A stretch of DNA of 64,000 nt, taken from contig NZ_CM003768.1 of the NCBI RefSeq assembly GCF_001547525.1, forward strand, positions 2,914,001 to 2,978,000, in the 5' to 3' direction. The notes under the pieces were generated by a model. That model saw only the letters and a list, made by a program, of their open reading frames with translations, searched no databases and was not told the origin of the DNA. Positions 33,063 to 41,391 of this stretch are shown here, in pieces; the first letter of the stretch is position 1; the number at the start of each line of letters is the position of its first letter. The DNA comes from Burkholderia anthina. GTDB lineage: Bacteria; Pseudomonadota; Gammaproteobacteria; Burkholderiales; Burkholderiaceae. The position numbers and the translations under genes are program-made.

Positions 33063-33509
33063 AGCATTTTTAGCCCATGGCGGATCAAATCTGATTCGAT
33101 TTTCTGCGGCGATTTTTATTTTGCTTCGGGACCCTTCGCCCCGAATAGCGGCGGCAGGTAGCGCTTTCGCGCTGGGCCACGTCTCCGGCTGATCAATTGT
33201 CCGGACGGCCTGTACGCGGTCCGCATTCCTTCACTTTCGCATGCCCGATCGACGCTAGAGGACCTTGTTGCGCCAGTATCGTTAGGACACCGTCTGATTC
33301 CGACGGCCGGGGCGGACATGTCGGTGATGGAATCGGGCGGCGGCAGTCGACAAGAAAGCCGAATGATGTGCAGTTTTTTCGGGGAGTATTAGGAATTTAT
33401 CGAAGGATTTCGTTTTTATAAAAATAAATCGTACTTGTATTATTTATCTTGATAGGACTGAAAATTATGATTCGGTAGCGAATGCAAATGGTGGTTTACC
33501 GAATTGATA
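33063..33509. other. AT-rich gap upstream of the two-partner secretion locus
   Basis: No convincing gene is present in these 447 nt; the short ORFs lack Burkholderia codon bias. The right-hand 150 nt are clearly AT-rich for this genome. They include a possible sigma-70 promoter, TTTATA at 33415-33420 and TATTAT at 33438-33443 with a 17-nt spacer, reading toward the transporter gene. AT-rich promoter regions of this kind are often silenced by H-NS-like proteins, which is inference. Confidence 0.4.
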
Positions 33510-35285
33510 ATGGATCGTTACGGCCGAGGTTTCTGGCATTTTCTTGCGACCCGGCATCCAGGCGTCACGCATCATCGAGACGCACGGCCAGCGGCGGCGC
33601 GCGCGCCCGTTGCCGGCCTCGGCGGCGGTGTTCCATACGCGCTGGGCTGTTGCGCGGCGATGGGGCTGTTCCTGCCCGGTGTCGCGTTTTCGCAGTTGCC
33701 GAACGCGGGCCAGTCGATGCGCGAAATCGAATCCGTGCGCCCGGCGCTCCCGGCCGCGTCGGCGCCCGAGTTGAGCATCGAGCGTACGGAGCAGGCCGCA
33801 CCCGCGCCTGAGGGCGTCGATGCGGGGCCGCGCGTGACGGTCCGCGCGTTCGCGATCGGCGGCAACCGGGTGTTCACGTCGGCGCAGCTCGAGCCGCTCC
33901 TCCAGGAACTGACCGGGCGGGAGCTGAGTTTTGGCGAGCTGCAGGCGGCTGCGGCTCGCATCACTTCCTACTACCGCGAGCACGGCTACGTGCTCGCGCG
34001 TGCCTATCTGCCGCGTCAGGACATCGACGACGGCGTCGTCCGGATCGACGTGCTGGAAGGCCGCTACGATCGCATCGAGCTCAACAACCGCTCGCGCGTG
34101 CTGGACGGCGTGGTGCGCCAGCCGCTGTCCGCGCTGCGTCCGGGCGAGGCGGTGCGCGGCGCCGATCTGGCGCGCAGCCTGCTGCTCGTCGGCGACCTGC
34201 CCGGCGTCGACGCCAAGGGCACGTTGCGCTCGGGGCGCACGCAGGGCTCGACCGATCTGGTGATCGACGCCGATCCCGGGCCGATCGCGACGGGAACGCT
34301 GGAGGCGGACAACTACGGCAACTTGTCGACGGGGCGCTACCGGCTTACCGGCAGCATCGCGGTCAACTCGCCGCTGCGCATCGGCGACCGGCTCACGTTG
34401 CGCGGCATGGGAAGCGACACGCTGCAGCGCTATTACAGCGCGTCGTACCAGTTACCCGTCGGGCCGTGGTCGACGCGCGTCGGCGTCGGCTACTCGAATC
34501 TGCATTCGAAGGTCGGCGAAGGCTTCGAGGAACTCGATCTTCACAGCCGCGCCAACATCCAGAGCGCATTTGTCGTTCAGCCGCTGCTGCGCGGCCGCGC
34601 GTTCAACCTGAACGCGCAACTCCAATACGAGAACAAGAACCTTCACGACGACTATCGCGCGTTCCAGATACAGGACGACAAGAACGTCGGTCTATGGACT
34701 TTCACGCTGAGCGGCAACGGCGACGACGCATTGCTCGGCGGCGGCACCACCGCCTTCTCCGTGTCGGCCGGCGCGGGCCGCCTGCGCACGGCCGACGTGC
34801 TTGGCGCGCAGGGGTTCGTCAAGACGCGCGGCACCTTCAAGAAACTCGGCGTCAGCGTGATGCGCCTGCAGGCGCTCGGCTCGCGTTTCCAGTTCTACAC
34901 ACAGTTCAGCGGCCAGCTGTCGTCGGGCAATCTCGACGCGTCCGAGCAGTTCGGCCTCGGCGGCCCGTACGGCGTGCGCGCCTACACGCTCGGCTCGGGC
35001 AGCGGCGATCAGGGGTGGCAGGCGAGCGCGGAATTGCGGTATGCGGTGGCGCCCGGCTGGCGGGTCAGCACGTTCGTCGACGCCGGCCGGGTCGGCATCA
35101 ACAAGCATCGCGTGTTCAAGGACACCAACATCATCCGCATGCAGGCCGCGGGGTTCGGCGCGGGGTGGTACGGGAAGGGGCATCAAGTCACGGTGGCGGC
35201 CGCCTGGCCGTTCGCCTCAAGCGAAGGGCTGGCGTCGTCCGCCGGCTCGCCGCGAATCTGGTTTCAGGCGACTCAGTATTTCTGA
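33510..35285 (+). CDS. Two-partner secretion outer-membrane transporter (TpsB, FhaC/ShlB family)
   Basis: A 591-residue outer-membrane protein. After an unusually long N-terminal stretch (hydrophobic core at about residues 40-60, ending AFSQ) come a Pro/Ala linker, two POTRA domains (VRAFAIGGNRVFTSAQLEPLLQ; GYVLARAYLPRQDIDDGVVRIDVLEG), and a 16-strand barrel. The barrel carries the FhaC-type motif VGYSNLHS and ends in WFQATQYF, with a C-terminal Phe. It would secrete the exoprotein encoded 62 nt downstream. An in-frame TTG lies 6 nt upstream of the ATG chosen. Confidence 0.92.
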   Translation: MDRYGRGFWHFLATRHPGVTHHRDARPAAARAPVAGLGGGVPYALGCCAAMGLFLPGVAFSQLPNAGQSMREIESVRPALPAASAPELSIERTEQAAPAPEGVDAGPRVTVRAFAIGGNRVFTSAQLEPLLQELTGRELSFGELQAAAARITSYYREHGYVLARAYLPRQDIDDGVVRIDVLEGRYDRIELNNRSRVLDGVVRQPLSALRPGEAVRGADLARSLLLVGDLPGVDAKGTLRSGRTQGSTDLVIDADPGPIATGTLEADNYGNLSTGRYRLTGSIAVNSPLRIGDRLTLRGMGSDTLQRYYSASYQLPVGPWSTRVGVGYSNLHSKVGEGFEELDLHSRANIQSAFVVQPLLRGRAFNLNAQLQYENKNLHDDYRAFQIQDDKNVGLWTFTLSGNGDDALLGGGTTAFSVSAGAGRLRTADVLGAQGFVKTRGTFKKLGVSVMRLQALGSRFQFYTQFSGQLSSGNLDASEQFGLGGPYGVRAYTLGSGSGDQGWQASAELRYAVAPGWRVSTFVDAGRVGINKHRVFKDTNIIRMQAAGFGAGWYGKGHQVTVAAAWPFASSEGLASSAGSPRIWFQATQYF

Positions 35286-35347
35286 GCGTCTGGACGAGCG
35301 CCTGCATGACGCAGGGTTTGGCAGTCAATACAACAAGGAAACCAAAG

Positions 35348-38300
35348 ATGAACAAGGCTTATGCATTGGTCTGGAATCAAGCGAACGGATGCTGGAGCGT
35401 GGCGGGCGAGAACGCGCGTCGGCGCGGCAAGGCGGGCGGCCGCCGGGTAATCGCGGCGGCCGTGTCGCTGCTGGGCTTCGCGGCGTCGAGCGCATATGCG
35501 CTGCCCACGGGCGCCGAGATCGTGTCGGGCAAGGGCGACTTCGCGACGTCGGCCGACAACAAGACGATGTCGATCAACCAGCATACGGACAAGCTGATCA
35601 CGAACTGGCAGGACTTCAGCGTCGCCGGCGGCGAGCGCGTGTCGTTCAATCAGCCGACGAACCAGTCGCTGGCGCTGAACCGGGTGGTCGGTGCGAACGG
35701 CAGCAACATCGAAGGCCGCATCGATGCGAACGGCAAGGTGTTCCTGGTGAACCCGAACGGGGTGCTGTTCGGATCGGGCGCGCAAGTGAACGTCGGTGGC
35801 CTCGTGGCCTCGACGCGCGACATCTCGGACAAGGATTTCCTGAACGGCAACTTCCGCTTCACCGGTAAGTCGGCAGGCCAGGTGGTGAACCAGGGCGCGA
35901 TCACGGCGGCGGACGGCGGCGGTGTCGCGCTGCTGGGCGCGCAGGTGACGAACAACGGCGTGATCCGGGCGCAGATGGGCACGGTCGCGCTGGGCGCGGG
36001 CAATGACGTGAAGGTGAACTTCGACGGCAGCAAGCTGCTGAGCCTCGAGGTGAACGGCGCGGCGGTGGACGCGCTGGTGAGCAACGGCGGCCTGCTGAAG
36101 GCCGACGGCGGCCAGGTGCTGATGTCGGCACGGTCGGCGAACAGCCTGCTGGGCACGGTGGTGAACAACAGCGGGACGATCGAGGCGAAGGGGCTGAACA
36201 ACGTCGCGGGCCGGATCACGCTGGACGGTGGCGACGGCGCGGTGCACGTGGCCGGGACGCTGGACGCGAGCACGCTGGCGGGCGCGGAAGGCCACGGCGC
36301 CGTGGTGACGAAGGGTGCCGCGGTGCGCGTGGCGGACACGACGACGGTCGACACGCGCGGGCACGATGGTGTGGCGGGCAAGTGGACGATCGAGTCGGCG
36401 AATGCCGGCGTGGGTCGGAGCGCCGCGTCGCGCGCGCTCGTGATCGGCGGCCAGCAGGTCGGCGGTTCGGGCGGTTCGGATGCCGCGATCGGCGCGGATA
36501 CGCTGGCGCGCAATCTCGGCACGACCAACGTCGAACTCGCTCGCACGACCGGCACGCTGAAGGTGGACGCGCCGGTTACCTGGAGTAGCGACAACGGGCT
36601 GACGCTGACGTCGCGTCAAGGCGACGTGGAACTGCACGGGCCGGTGACGGCGACGGGCGACGACGCGGGCGTCACGGTGAACGCGGCGAAGCAGATCCGC
36701 GTGAACGACAAGCTGACGCTCGATGGCCGCAACGCGAAGCTGGAACTGAATCCGGGTAGCGGTCTCGCGGTGAACGGCGACGGCGTCGTCACGCTGTCGG
36801 GTGCGAATGCGTCGTACCGTTCGAACGGCGACGCGTATCGCGTGATCAACAGCGTCGATCAACTGCGTTCGATCGACAACGACCTGTCGGGCCGCTACGT
36901 GCTCGGCAGCGCAATCGACGGCGGTGGCCGCCAGTTCCGGAGCATCGGCAACGACCGCACGTTCTTCGGCAAGTTCGACGGCCTGGGCAACACGATCAGC
37001 AACGTATCGGTGTACGGCACCGGCCCGTTCATCGGCCTGTTCTCGGTGAACGCCGGCTACATCGGCAACCTGAAGCTCGCGTCGGTGAACGTGACGGGCG
37101 AGCGATCGTACACGGGCAACGGGCCGGCGATGATCGGCAGCCTGGCGGGCGTGAATACGGACACCGGCGTCATCTCCAACGTGAAGGCGACGAACGTGGT
37201 CGTGAACGGCGGGACGTCGCGCATGCAGGTGCTGGGCGGTCTCGTCGGCACGAACCTGGGCGGCGACATCGATCGGTCGTCGGTCACCGGGCGCATTGCA
37301 GGCAGCTGGGCCACGTTGTCGATGGGCGGGCTCGTCGGCGAAAACTACACGATCGCGGGCCGTCCGGACAAGCTCGGCACGATCAGCAACAGCTCGGCCG
37401 ATACGACCATTTCGGGCGGGATCGCGGATCAGAGCTGGTTCTACGGCGGCGTGGGCGGTCTGGCCGGCATCAACCGCGGCGGCGTGATCTCGAATTCGAG
37501 CAGCGCGGGAAGCATCACGCTGGCGCAGACCAATGCGAAGGTGGGCGGTCTGGTCGGCGTGAACAGCGTGAACGGTGACGTCGGCACGGGTACGATCCAG
37601 AATTCGTCGTCGAGCGTCAACGTCACCGTCAGCGGCCGTAACGGCAGCATCGGTGGCCTCGTGGGCGACAACGACGTCGGCACGAGCATCGCCAATTCGT
37701 CGGCGAGCGGCACCGTCCGTGGCGCCGGTAACTCCGCGATCGGTGGTCTCGTCGGCGTGAACCGCGGTTCGCTCGCGAATGTGTCGGCGAGCGGCGCGGT
37801 CAACGGCACCGCGTCCGGTTCCACGATCGGCGGCCTCATCGGCCGGCATCTTCTCGGCACGGTCGCCAATGGAACGGCGACGGGCAATGTCTCGGGCGTC
37901 GGCTCGGCCGCGATCGGCGGTCTCGTCGGCGTGAACGAAAGCGTCCTCACGAACGGGACGGCAACGGGCGACGTGACCGACAAGTCCGCTGCGCTTATCG
38001 GTGGCCTCGTGGGTCAAAACAAGGGGCAAATCACGGTGGGGATCGCCCGCGGCGACGTCACCAGCGGCGGAGCCAGTCATGTCGGTGGTTTGGTCGGCAA
38101 TAACGACAAGGGCACGATTTCCGGTTCGGATGCGTACGGCCAGGTGACGGGCGGCGCTTTCAGCCTCGCGGGCGGCCTCGTTGGCGTCAACACCGGCGCC
38201 ATCAGCGGGTCCCAGGCGAAGGGTTACGTGAGCGCTGACATGAAGAGCACCGTAGGCGGCCTCGTCGGCATGAACGGCGGCACCATCGCAAATAGCAAGG

Positions 38301-38884
38301 CGTCAGGCAAGGTGGTGGCGGGCGCTTCGGCGAGCGTCGGCGGTCTGGTCGGCAAGAACGCGAACGGTGACATTTCGAACAGCAAGGCGATCGGCGTGGT
38401 GGAGGGCGGCAACTCCGCTTACGCCGGCGGCCTGGTCGGCCACAACGACGGTCGAGTGTCGAACTCGGAAGCGTCCGGCGCGGTGACTGCCGGCACGAGT
38501 AGCGCCGTAGGCGGTCTCGTCGGAATGGGCAATGTGGCGGGTAGCGTTGCGAATAGCAAGGCGACAGGCGACGTGACGGGCGGCGATTATGCGAGCGTCG
38601 GCGGTCTGGTCGGCACTAACGGCCACCTCGTGTCGAGCTCGGAATCGTCGGGTACGGTGAGCGGCGGTAGGGGTGCGCGTCTCGGCGGTCTCGTCGGCTA
38701 TAACCTGGCCACGGTGAAGGGCTCGACGACGAGCAGCCGCATCAACTATGTGTCCGGGTATGACCAGGCTTACGGTGGTCTGGCGGGCTTGAACTACGGA
38801 CATATCGAGTCGAGCGTGGCAACCGGCGCGGCAGCCGCGGTGCAACAGATCGGTGCTGGCCGTCGCGTCATCGCGTCCCGGTAA
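35348..38884 (+). CDS. Two-partner secretion exoprotein with GLUG repeats (TpsA, filamentous-haemagglutinin-like)
   Basis: An 1178-residue secreted protein. Residues 1-28 are an extended signal peptide region (MNKAYALVWNQANGCWSV...RRRGK), followed by a Sec hydrophobic core with cleavage after SSAYA near residue 52. A haemagglutinin TPS domain covers about 53-300 (TMSINQHTDKLITNWQDFSV, RVVGANGSNIEGRIDANGKVFLVNPNGVLFGSG). From about 595 to 1148 there are 18 GGLVG-type GLUG repeats. The C-terminus ends abruptly (GAGRRVIASR), with no toxin domain and no anchor. It is likely a released or surface-bound adhesin secreted by the upstream TpsB. There is no immunity-like gene after it, which argues against a CdiA-type toxin. 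Confidence 0.92.
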   Translation: MNKAYALVWNQANGCWSVAGENARRRGKAGGRRVIAAAVSLLGFAASSAYALPTGAEIVSGKGDFATSADNKTMSINQHTDKLITNWQDFSVAGGERVSFNQPTNQSLALNRVVGANGSNIEGRIDANGKVFLVNPNGVLFGSGAQVNVGGLVASTRDISDKDFLNGNFRFTGKSAGQVVNQGAITAADGGGVALLGAQVTNNGVIRAQMGTVALGAGNDVKVNFDGSKLLSLEVNGAAVDALVSNGGLLKADGGQVLMSARSANSLLGTVVNNSGTIEAKGLNNVAGRITLDGGDGAVHVAGTLDASTLAGAEGHGAVVTKGAAVRVADTTTVDTRGHDGVAGKWTIESANAGVGRSAASRALVIGGQQVGGSGGSDAAIGADTLARNLGTTNVELARTTGTLKVDAPVTWSSDNGLTLTSRQGDVELHGPVTATGDDAGVTVNAAKQIRVNDKLTLDGRNAKLELNPGSGLAVNGDGVVTLSGANASYRSNGDAYRVINSVDQLRSIDNDLSGRYVLGSAIDGGGRQFRSIGNDRTFFGKFDGLGNTISNVSVYGTGPFIGLFSVNAGYIGNLKLASVNVTGERSYTGNGPAMIGSLAGVNTDTGVISNVKATNVVVNGGTSRMQVLGGLVGTNLGGDIDRSSVTGRIAGSWATLSMGGLVGENYTIAGRPDKLGTISNSSADTTISGGIADQSWFYGGVGGLAGINRGGVISNSSSAGSITLAQTNAKVGGLVGVNSVNGDVGTGTIQNSSSSVNVTVSGRNGSIGGLVGDNDVGTSIANSSASGTVRGAGNSAIGGLVGVNRGSLANVSASGAVNGTASGSTIGGLIGRHLLGTVANGTATGNVSGVGSAAIGGLVGVNESVLTNGTATGDVTDKSAALIGGLVGQNKGQITVGIARGDVTSGGASHVGGLVGNNDKGTISGSDAYGQVTGGAFSLAGGLVGVNTGAISGSQAKGYVSADMKSTVGGLVGMNGGTIANSKASGKVVAGASASVGGLVGKNANGDISNSKAIGVVEGGNSAYAGGLVGHNDGRVSNSEASGAVTAGTSSAVGGLVGMGNVAGSVANSKATGDVTGGDYASVGGLVGTNGHLVSSSESSGTVSGGRGARLGGLVGYNLATVKGSTTSSRINYVSGYDQAYGGLAGLNYGHIESSVATGAAAAVQQIGAGRRVIASR
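37130..38800 (+). repeat. GLUG repeat array inside the TpsA gene
   Basis: Eighteen copies of a GGL(V/I/A)G motif plus one degenerate GSLAG copy, spaced mostly 24-35 codons apart, each followed by a variant of N.G.I.NS.A.G.V. DNA similarity between copies is highest around ggcggtctcgtcgg, so the array could expand or contract by recombination. Confidence 0.9.
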
Positions 38885-38960
38885 GCGCACCGGTCTCGAT
38901 GCGGGGGGCGGGCTTTTCGCCAGCCACCCGCGAAGCTGACCGTCGCTTGTCGTAGTCACT

Positions 38961-38998
38961 GAAGGCGGGGCATCGGAGTGATCCGGTGCCCCGCCTTC
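38961..38998 (+). terminator. Long hairpin after the TpsA gene
   Basis: A nearly perfect 16-bp stem (GAAGGCGGGGCATCGG with CCGGTGCCCCGCCTTC, one mismatch, 6-nt loop) lies 76 nt past the stop. There is no T tract, so it is a probable but atypical terminator. The 232 nt from here to the ParA gene show nothing else clear. Confidence 0.6.
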
Positions 38999-39230
38999 GT
39001 CGTTCATCGGCGCGACTCAATCGGGCCGGCGTGGCCGCGTGCCCGCCCGTCTGTGTGGGTCGTGCAACCATCGGGGGCGGGTGGCAGCGGATGCGTCCGC
39101 AGCGGGCGCACATCGATGCACGCAGGGGGCTCGGCGATTCGCCGCACGATCCCGATGCACGTCGCGATACGGCAGCCAACCTGTCTCGGGTATGCTGGTG
39201 TCTTCCGTTGGCTTCGATCGAGAGGGGACT

Positions 39231-39995
39231 ATGCGGCGTGTCGTGTTCAACCAGAAGGGCGGCGTGGGCAAATCGACGATCGTCTGCAACCTGGCGGCGA
39301 TCAGCGCGAGCGAAGGGTTGCGCACGCTCGTCATCGATCTCGATGCGCAGGCGAACTCGACGCGCTACCTGCTCGGCGACGCAGCGGCCGATGCGCAACC
39401 GGGCGTCGCCGGCTTCTTCGAAACCGCGCTGACCTTCAACTTCCGTCCGATCGACGTCGCGTCGTTCATCCACGCGACCCCGTTCGACGGGCTCGACGTG
39501 ATGCCCGCGCATCCGGATCTCGACACGCTGCACGGCAAGCTCGAATCGCGCTACAAGATCTACAAGCTGCGCGACGCGCTGAACGAGCTCGACATGTACG
39601 ACGCCGTATACATCGACACGCCGCCCGCGCTGAATTTCTATACGCGCTCGGCGCTGATCGCGGTCGAGCGCTGCCTGATCCCGTTCGACTGCGACGATTT
39701 CTCGCGCCGCGCGCTGTACACGCTGCTCGAGAACGTGAAGGAAATCCAGCAGGACCACAACGCGGCGCTCGAGGTGGAGGGGATCGTCATCAACCAGTTC
39801 CAGCCACGCGCGAGCCTGCCGCAACGGCTGGTCGACGAGCTCGTCGACGAAGGGCTGCCGGTGCTCGCGTCGCGGCTGTCCGCATCGGTGAAGATCCGCG
39901 AGTCGCATCAGCAGTCGATGCCGGTGATCCATCTGGAGCCGACGCACAAACTCGCGCAGGAGTTCCGCGCGCTGCATCGCGAACTGGCCGGCTGA
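39231..39995 (+). CDS. Orphan ParA-family ATPase
   Basis: A 254-residue deviant-Walker ATPase: FNQKGGVGKSTIVCNLAA at residues 6-23, DLDAQANST (switch I) near 40, and YIDTPPALNFYTRSAL (Walker B/switch II) near 123. The ATG at 39231 has GAGGGG 6 nt upstream; an in-frame ATG at 39192 would add 13 residues. No parB or parS-like repeat lies nearby, so this is not a complete partition system. It may position another cargo, and the neighbouring phasin/PHB genes are one candidate because PHB granules need segregation. That link is inference only. Confidence 0.85.
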   Translation: MRRVVFNQKGGVGKSTIVCNLAAISASEGLRTLVIDLDAQANSTRYLLGDAAADAQPGVAGFFETALTFNFRPIDVASFIHATPFDGLDVMPAHPDLDTLHGKLESRYKIYKLRDALNELDMYDAVYIDTPPALNFYTRSALIAVERCLIPFDCDDFSRRALYTLLENVKEIQQDHNAALEVEGIVINQFQPRASLPQRLVDELVDEGLPVLASRLSASVKIRESHQQSMPVIHLEPTHKLAQEFRALHRELAG

Positions 39996-40019
39996 TCTCG
40001 CGCGTGACCGCACCGACCG

Positions 40020-40047
40020 AGGCCGCTTCGAGCGGCCTTGTTTTTTT
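40020..40047 (+). terminator. Rho-independent terminator after the ParA gene
   Basis: An 8-bp stem AGGCCGCT with AGCGGCCT (3-nt loop) is followed by TGTTTTTTT. Confidence 0.92.
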
Positions 40048-40328
40048 GTCGCGACCGGCAATTCGTCCTATTATTGATTTCGTCATTAATAATCAAGAAA
40101 ACGATTTCACAAGAAATCCAGAAAAAATATGACATAAATGGTTGCTCCATTTTCAATGGTGCCCGGTTTTCTAATAAGCGGAATAATGAATTGGCAAATA
40201 TTGCGCCACGTCATGATGCGCTATGCTGCAAAAGGTAAAAATGCGTCGCCGGCCGGTGAGGGGCACTGTCTTGTCTGAGATTTCGGCGTGCCCGCAGCTT
40301 CGGCGGACGGTTCAAAGGGTAATAAGGG
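40048..40328. other. AT-rich non-coding stretch upstream of the phasin gene
   Basis: These 281 nt are AT-rich and show no ORF with Burkholderia codon bias. They lie between the ParA terminator and the putative phasin promoter. I see no tRNA, mobile element or long repeat in them. Confidence 0.5.
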
Positions 40329-40366
40329 TTTACACCTATCATTAATGCCATTTAATTGACAATTAA
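40329..40366 (+). promoter_or_regulatory. Putative phasin promoter with overlapping 15-bp palindrome
   Basis: TTTACA (40329-40334) and TTTAAT (40351-40356) are 16 nt apart and resemble a sigma-70 promoter. A perfect palindrome TTAATTG-A-CAATTAA (40352-40366) covers the -10 region, a good position for a repressor operator. The transcription start would be near 40363, giving a leader of about 135 nt. Confidence 0.45.
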
Positions 40367-40497
40367 TCGATCTAGAATGACTTCCTTCTACCGCCCGTTC
40401 CCAAACAGGTGACGGGTTTCAATAAGGAAGCAGCTGTTTACCCGAGCTTCCATTTTTCTTTACGTCGTCTCTCGCATAGCCAACAGGAGCGTGCCCG

Positions 40498-41082
40498 ATG
40501 TCCGTATTTGCCCCCGAAAAACTCACCGCCGATTATCAGTCCGGTATCGCCGCGTGGTTTGCAATCGCCCGTCCGGCGATCCACGGTTTCGAGGCTGTCG
40601 TCGAACTCAACCTGCAAGCGGCCCGGACGGCGCTCGAGGACTACGAGGACAAGCTGAAGAACGCGTTCACCGGCAGCAACCCGGCCGCGGGCTTCGCGCA
40701 GCAGGTCGCCGCGCCGCAGGAAGCGGCCGGCAAGGTCGCGTCGTACGGCCGCCATCTGTTCGAGATCGCGGTGTCGACGCAGTCCGAATGGGCGAAGGTC
40801 GCCCAGGCGCAGTACGAGCAGAACGACAAGCGCCTGAAGGACGTGCTCGGCGAACTGTCGAAGCATGCGCCGGCCGGCTCGGCGCCGGTGGTGGCCGCGC
40901 TGAATTCGGCGCTGTCCGCGGCGAGCGCCGCGGCCGACTCCGTGCGTGAAGCGACGGGGCAGGCGATCGAAGCGGCGAAGAGCGGCTTCGATGTGGTCAG
41001 CGAAACGGCCACGCGCGGCGCGAAACAGACGGCGGCCACCGCGCGCAAGGACGCGGCGGCCGCGCGCGAATCGGCTGCGTGA
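40498..41082 (+). CDS. Phasin family protein (PHB granule-associated)
   Basis: A 194-residue phasin. The N-terminal helical phasin_2 domain (about 1-110) reads FAPEKLTADYQSGIAAWFAIARPAIHGFEAVVELNLQAARTALEDYE. It is followed by an Ala-rich amphipathic stretch and a Lys/Ala-rich tail (GAKQTAATARKDAAAARESAA) like those of PhaP-type proteins that coat granules. An AGGAG lies 10 nt before the start. It precedes phaA and phaB, so a role in polyhydroxybutyrate storage is likely. Confidence 0.9.
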   Translation: MSVFAPEKLTADYQSGIAAWFAIARPAIHGFEAVVELNLQAARTALEDYEDKLKNAFTGSNPAAGFAQQVAAPQEAAGKVASYGRHLFEIAVSTQSEWAKVAQAQYEQNDKRLKDVLGELSKHAPAGSAPVVAALNSALSAASAAADSVREATGQAIEAAKSGFDVVSETATRGAKQTAATARKDAAAARESAA

Positions 41083-41391
41083 CGGCCCGAACGGGCCCGA
41101 ACGCGCATGAATGCGCATGAATGCGCATGAATGCGTGTCGCGCGCAGGCGCGACACGATTGATTGGCGCCGGCGCCGCGTGTGCCACGCGGGGCTGGCGA
41201 GCTTCGGTTCGCCGCAAGACGCCCGTGCACGGTTGCCCGTGTCACGGTGCGAACGGATGCCGCCCGCCGTATGGCGTACGGCGGCGTGTGGCCGCGATCG
41301 CGCCGGATGGCCCGACACGCGTCATCGCCGTGTACAGCACGCCTCGTGCGGGCGTCAGAACCACACACTGATTTCGATGCAGGAACTGAAC
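41083..41391. other. Gap between phasin and phaA genes with tandem repeats and hairpin
   Basis: These 309 nt have no supported gene. They contain about three and a half head-to-tail copies of a 10-nt unit (ATGCGCATGA) at 41105-41134. Directly after lies a perfect 9-bp hairpin (GTGTCGCGC, GCAG loop, GCGCGACAC) at 41135-41156. The hairpin lacks a T tract but could end phasin transcripts or stabilise their 3' end. The phaA leader and ribosome binding site (AGGAACTGAAC before ATG) are at the right end. Confidence 0.6.

Noticed and set aside
33197..33421. A 74-codon ORF in the gap before the TPS locus
   Set aside because: No ribosome binding site, atypical codon use and no recognisable motif.
35273..38080. 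A 935-codon minus-strand ORF antisense to TpsA
   Set aside because: Long antisense ORFs are expected in GC-rich genes; the sequence is Arg/His/Ala-rich with no domain, and the + strand has strong protein evidence.
37130..38800. The regular repeat array considered as a CRISPR or satellite
   Set aside because: Repeats are in frame, protein-level and imperfect, with no short palindromic unit or constant spacer length; they encode GLUG motifs.
34466..38884. A 1472-codon ORF overlapping the transporter gene and continuing into TpsA
   Set aside because: The part before 35348 is an out-of-frame shadow of tpsB; TpsA has a canonical ESPR start at 35348 with AAGGAAACC upstream.
35348..38884. Contact-dependent inhibition (CdiA) toxin
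   Set aside because: No pretoxin motif, no C-terminal toxin domain and no small immunity ORF after the stop.
39231..39995. A chromosome or plasmid partition system with replication origin
   Set aside because: No ParB gene, no iterons, no DnaA-box cluster and no replication gene nearby.
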